Assembly: GCA_018240065.1 (NCBI GenBank)
Contig: JAFEGH010000005.1
Location: 1-64,000 of the forward strand
Source: Verrucomicrobiota bacterium
GTDB taxonomy: Bacteria > Chlamydiota > Chlamydiia > Chlamydiales > Rhabdochlamydiaceae
Reading direction: 5' to 3'
Length of the DNA: 64,000 nt
The translations under genes were made by a program, and so were the position numbers. The notes beneath the pieces are model-generated. The model did not search any database, had not been told where the DNA came from, and saw only the letters and a program-made list of their open reading frames with translations. Position 1 is the first letter of the stretch. Each line of letters opens with the position of its first letter. Shown piece after piece: positions 62,974 to 64,000 of the stretch.

Positions 62974-64000
62974 ATGATTAGAACAGAATATGCCGACCTA
63001 GCCCGCGATGTGCGAAAATGGGGACTCCTTGGCAATGAGGATATGCGGGTTGTCCGTCTTGCGGAACTCGAAAGAAGAATTCCTTTTTTGAGCGACTCCT
63101 ATGACTTGAAAGCGGAACGGGTAAGCCTTATCCAAGACCTCGCGCTTGAAAGACATAAAAACATTTTTAAAAGTATACATTCGCCTTCGCTTCCGAGTGA
63201 CTCAGTCAGAGCGTTTGAAGACAAAGTAGCGATGCTCAAGCTGCTGGGCGATCTACTAAAAAAAGAACCCGGCAGCGTAAATTGTAAAAAAATATTTAAT
63301 GAATTGCCTGAAGATGTGAAGTCTTTATTTTACTGGGCCGTTTGGGTGGACGCGGGCGTTCCAAGGGAATCTCAATGCGGGGAAAAGAGGCTGTCAAAAG
63401 GTTTTGCTCCCTTGCTTGTAAAAACGGTTCCCATCCTCAATGTCAATGGAGGATCCCTCTGCGAACAGGCTCTCGCACACTTCGAAAGTCTTCTGGTTCT
63501 CGAAAGGCAGAAGCAAACGCTATCTCTTCTGCTGAGTTTAGGCGAGCAATTGCCAAATGTATTCGTCGATCTCCAGAAAATGAAAACGATCATTCTGCAG
63601 CTTCCGGCAGCGATCCAGTATTCGATGTACATGTCCGTTACCTCTTTTTTCCCACTTTGGGGCACCTATGCGTCAAATGGGAAATCAAACCTAATGGCCA
63701 ATCCTAAACTTCTGCTTACTGCGCGAAGAGGAGGTCCAAAGGGCCCCCTTGAGCTAGATAGCCATTTGGACGCGCAGCATGCTATTCTGCAAAATCTGAT
63801 CAAAGCATCCGAGATTGAAGAGGTCGAGAGATTGACGCTCTTAAGTAAATCGGCCAGCCGTGCTCAGTTGGATGCCGTTTTGGGCAAAGTCTCTAAAAAA
63901 GCACAAAGCATTTACTGCGCCATTGAAAAGGATTCTCTCCGCCAGGTCGAACTAAGATCGGATACACGCCATCTCTACCAGTGGAGGGGAGCTCACCCAA
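62974..64000 (+). CDS. hypothetical protein, 3' end outside the window
   Basis: From ATG 62974 (after GACAGGAAAA) the frame stays open for 342 codons to the window edge. The product starts MIRTEYADLARDVRKWGLLG, is rich in Leu, Lys and Glu with predicted helices throughout, and contains ELPEDVKSLFYWAVWVDAG and LLTARRGGPKGPLELDSHLD. No signal peptide, membrane segment, or catalytic motif is visible. I do not recognise the family. It is divergent from the MOMP-like array. Confidence 0.75.
   Translation, partial: MIRTEYADLARDVRKWGLLGNEDMRVVRLAELERRIPFLSDSYDLKAERVSLIQDLALERHKNIFKSIHSPSLPSDSVRAFEDKVAMLKLLGDLLKKEPGSVNCKKIFNELPEDVKSLFYWAVWVDAGVPRESQCGEKRLSKGFAPLLVKTVPILNVNGGSLCEQALAHFESLLVLERQKQTLSLLLSLGEQLPNVFVDLQKMKTIILQLPAAIQYSMYMSVTSFFPLWGTYASNGKSNLMANPKLLLTARRGGPKGPLELDSHLDAQHAILQNLIKASEIEEVERLTLLSKSASRAQLDAVLGKVSKKAQSIYCAIEKDSLRQVELRSDTRHLYQWRGAHP

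Overview
The window most likely comes from an environmental ('Parachlamydia-like') member of the order Chlamydiales. The grounds are gene content and gene neighbourhoods that match, from memory, clusters of Chlamydia trachomatis: mfd-alaS-tkt-hemE with amn and efp; rnc-radA-hemC; sodA-accD-dut-ptsN-ptsN; and dapL beside a CT389-like gene. Other chlamydial traits are a short HemC without its cofactor domain, LL-diaminopimelate aminotransferase, an IIA-Ntr protein with an N-terminal helix-turn-helix, proteins with the bilobed hydrophobic domain of inclusion-membrane (Inc) proteins, and four outer-membrane proteins of the MOMP-like/Legionella-OMP type known from Waddlia and Simkania. The family within the order cannot be fixed from the sequence alone. 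No rRNA, tRNA or CRISPR array was seen.

Layout. 0-2.5 kb: the 5' part of a coiled-coil protein gene (minus strand) with a 96-bp in-frame tandem repeat that leaves the window at the left edge, driven by a perfect consensus promoter. 2.7-12 kb: purple-acid-phosphatase-like exoenzyme, htpG, nadE, type-5 uracil-DNA glycosylase, overlapping efp-epmA (elongation factor P and its lysyl-modifying enzyme), an IncA-like coiled-coil protein, and AMP nucleosidase. 12-14.4 kb: an unrecognised 636-aa protein and a decayed nucleotide-kinase-like gene. 14.4-24 kb: mfd, alaS, tkt, hemE. 24-33 kb: a 36-codon basic ORF with a very strong promoter, an Na+/alanine symporter, arginase + ornithine aminotransferase, hemF and hemG, a BioF-like protein that has lost its PLP lysine, a PmtA-like methyltransferase and a glycosyltransferase. 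33-41.4 kb: a large palindrome built from a dispersed repeat, CT389-like gene + dapL, rnc-radA-hemC-hemD, then a likely three-gene operon encoding a membrane-anchored poly(ADP-ribose) glycohydrolase-like macrodomain protein followed by two CPBP (CAAX-type) membrane proteases. 41.5-46 kb: sodA, accD, dut, ptsN1, ptsN2, alkD. 46-53 kb: exopolysaccharide pyruvyl-transferase-like protein, amino-acid permease and a complete EmrAB-type tripartite efflux operon. 53-64 kb: MOMP-like porin, mnmA, an operon of hydrolase-TauE-MgtA, three tandem MOMP-like porins, and a partial unrecognised gene at the right edge.

How the genes work together. Five haem-synthesis steps (hemC, D, E, F, G) are present in three places; the coproporphyrinogen step uses the oxygen-dependent HemF. 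Arginase and ornithine aminotransferase form an arginine-to-glutamate-semialdehyde route. Host-contact functions are interspersed between conserved housekeeping clusters: two or three Inc-like/coiled-coil proteins, the PARG-protease operon and the porins. The best candidate for an undescribed system is the PARG/CPBP/CPBP operon at 38.8-41.4 kb. A dispersed ~60-75 bp repeat family at 23.8, 33.0-33.3 and 52.9 kb is a second novelty.
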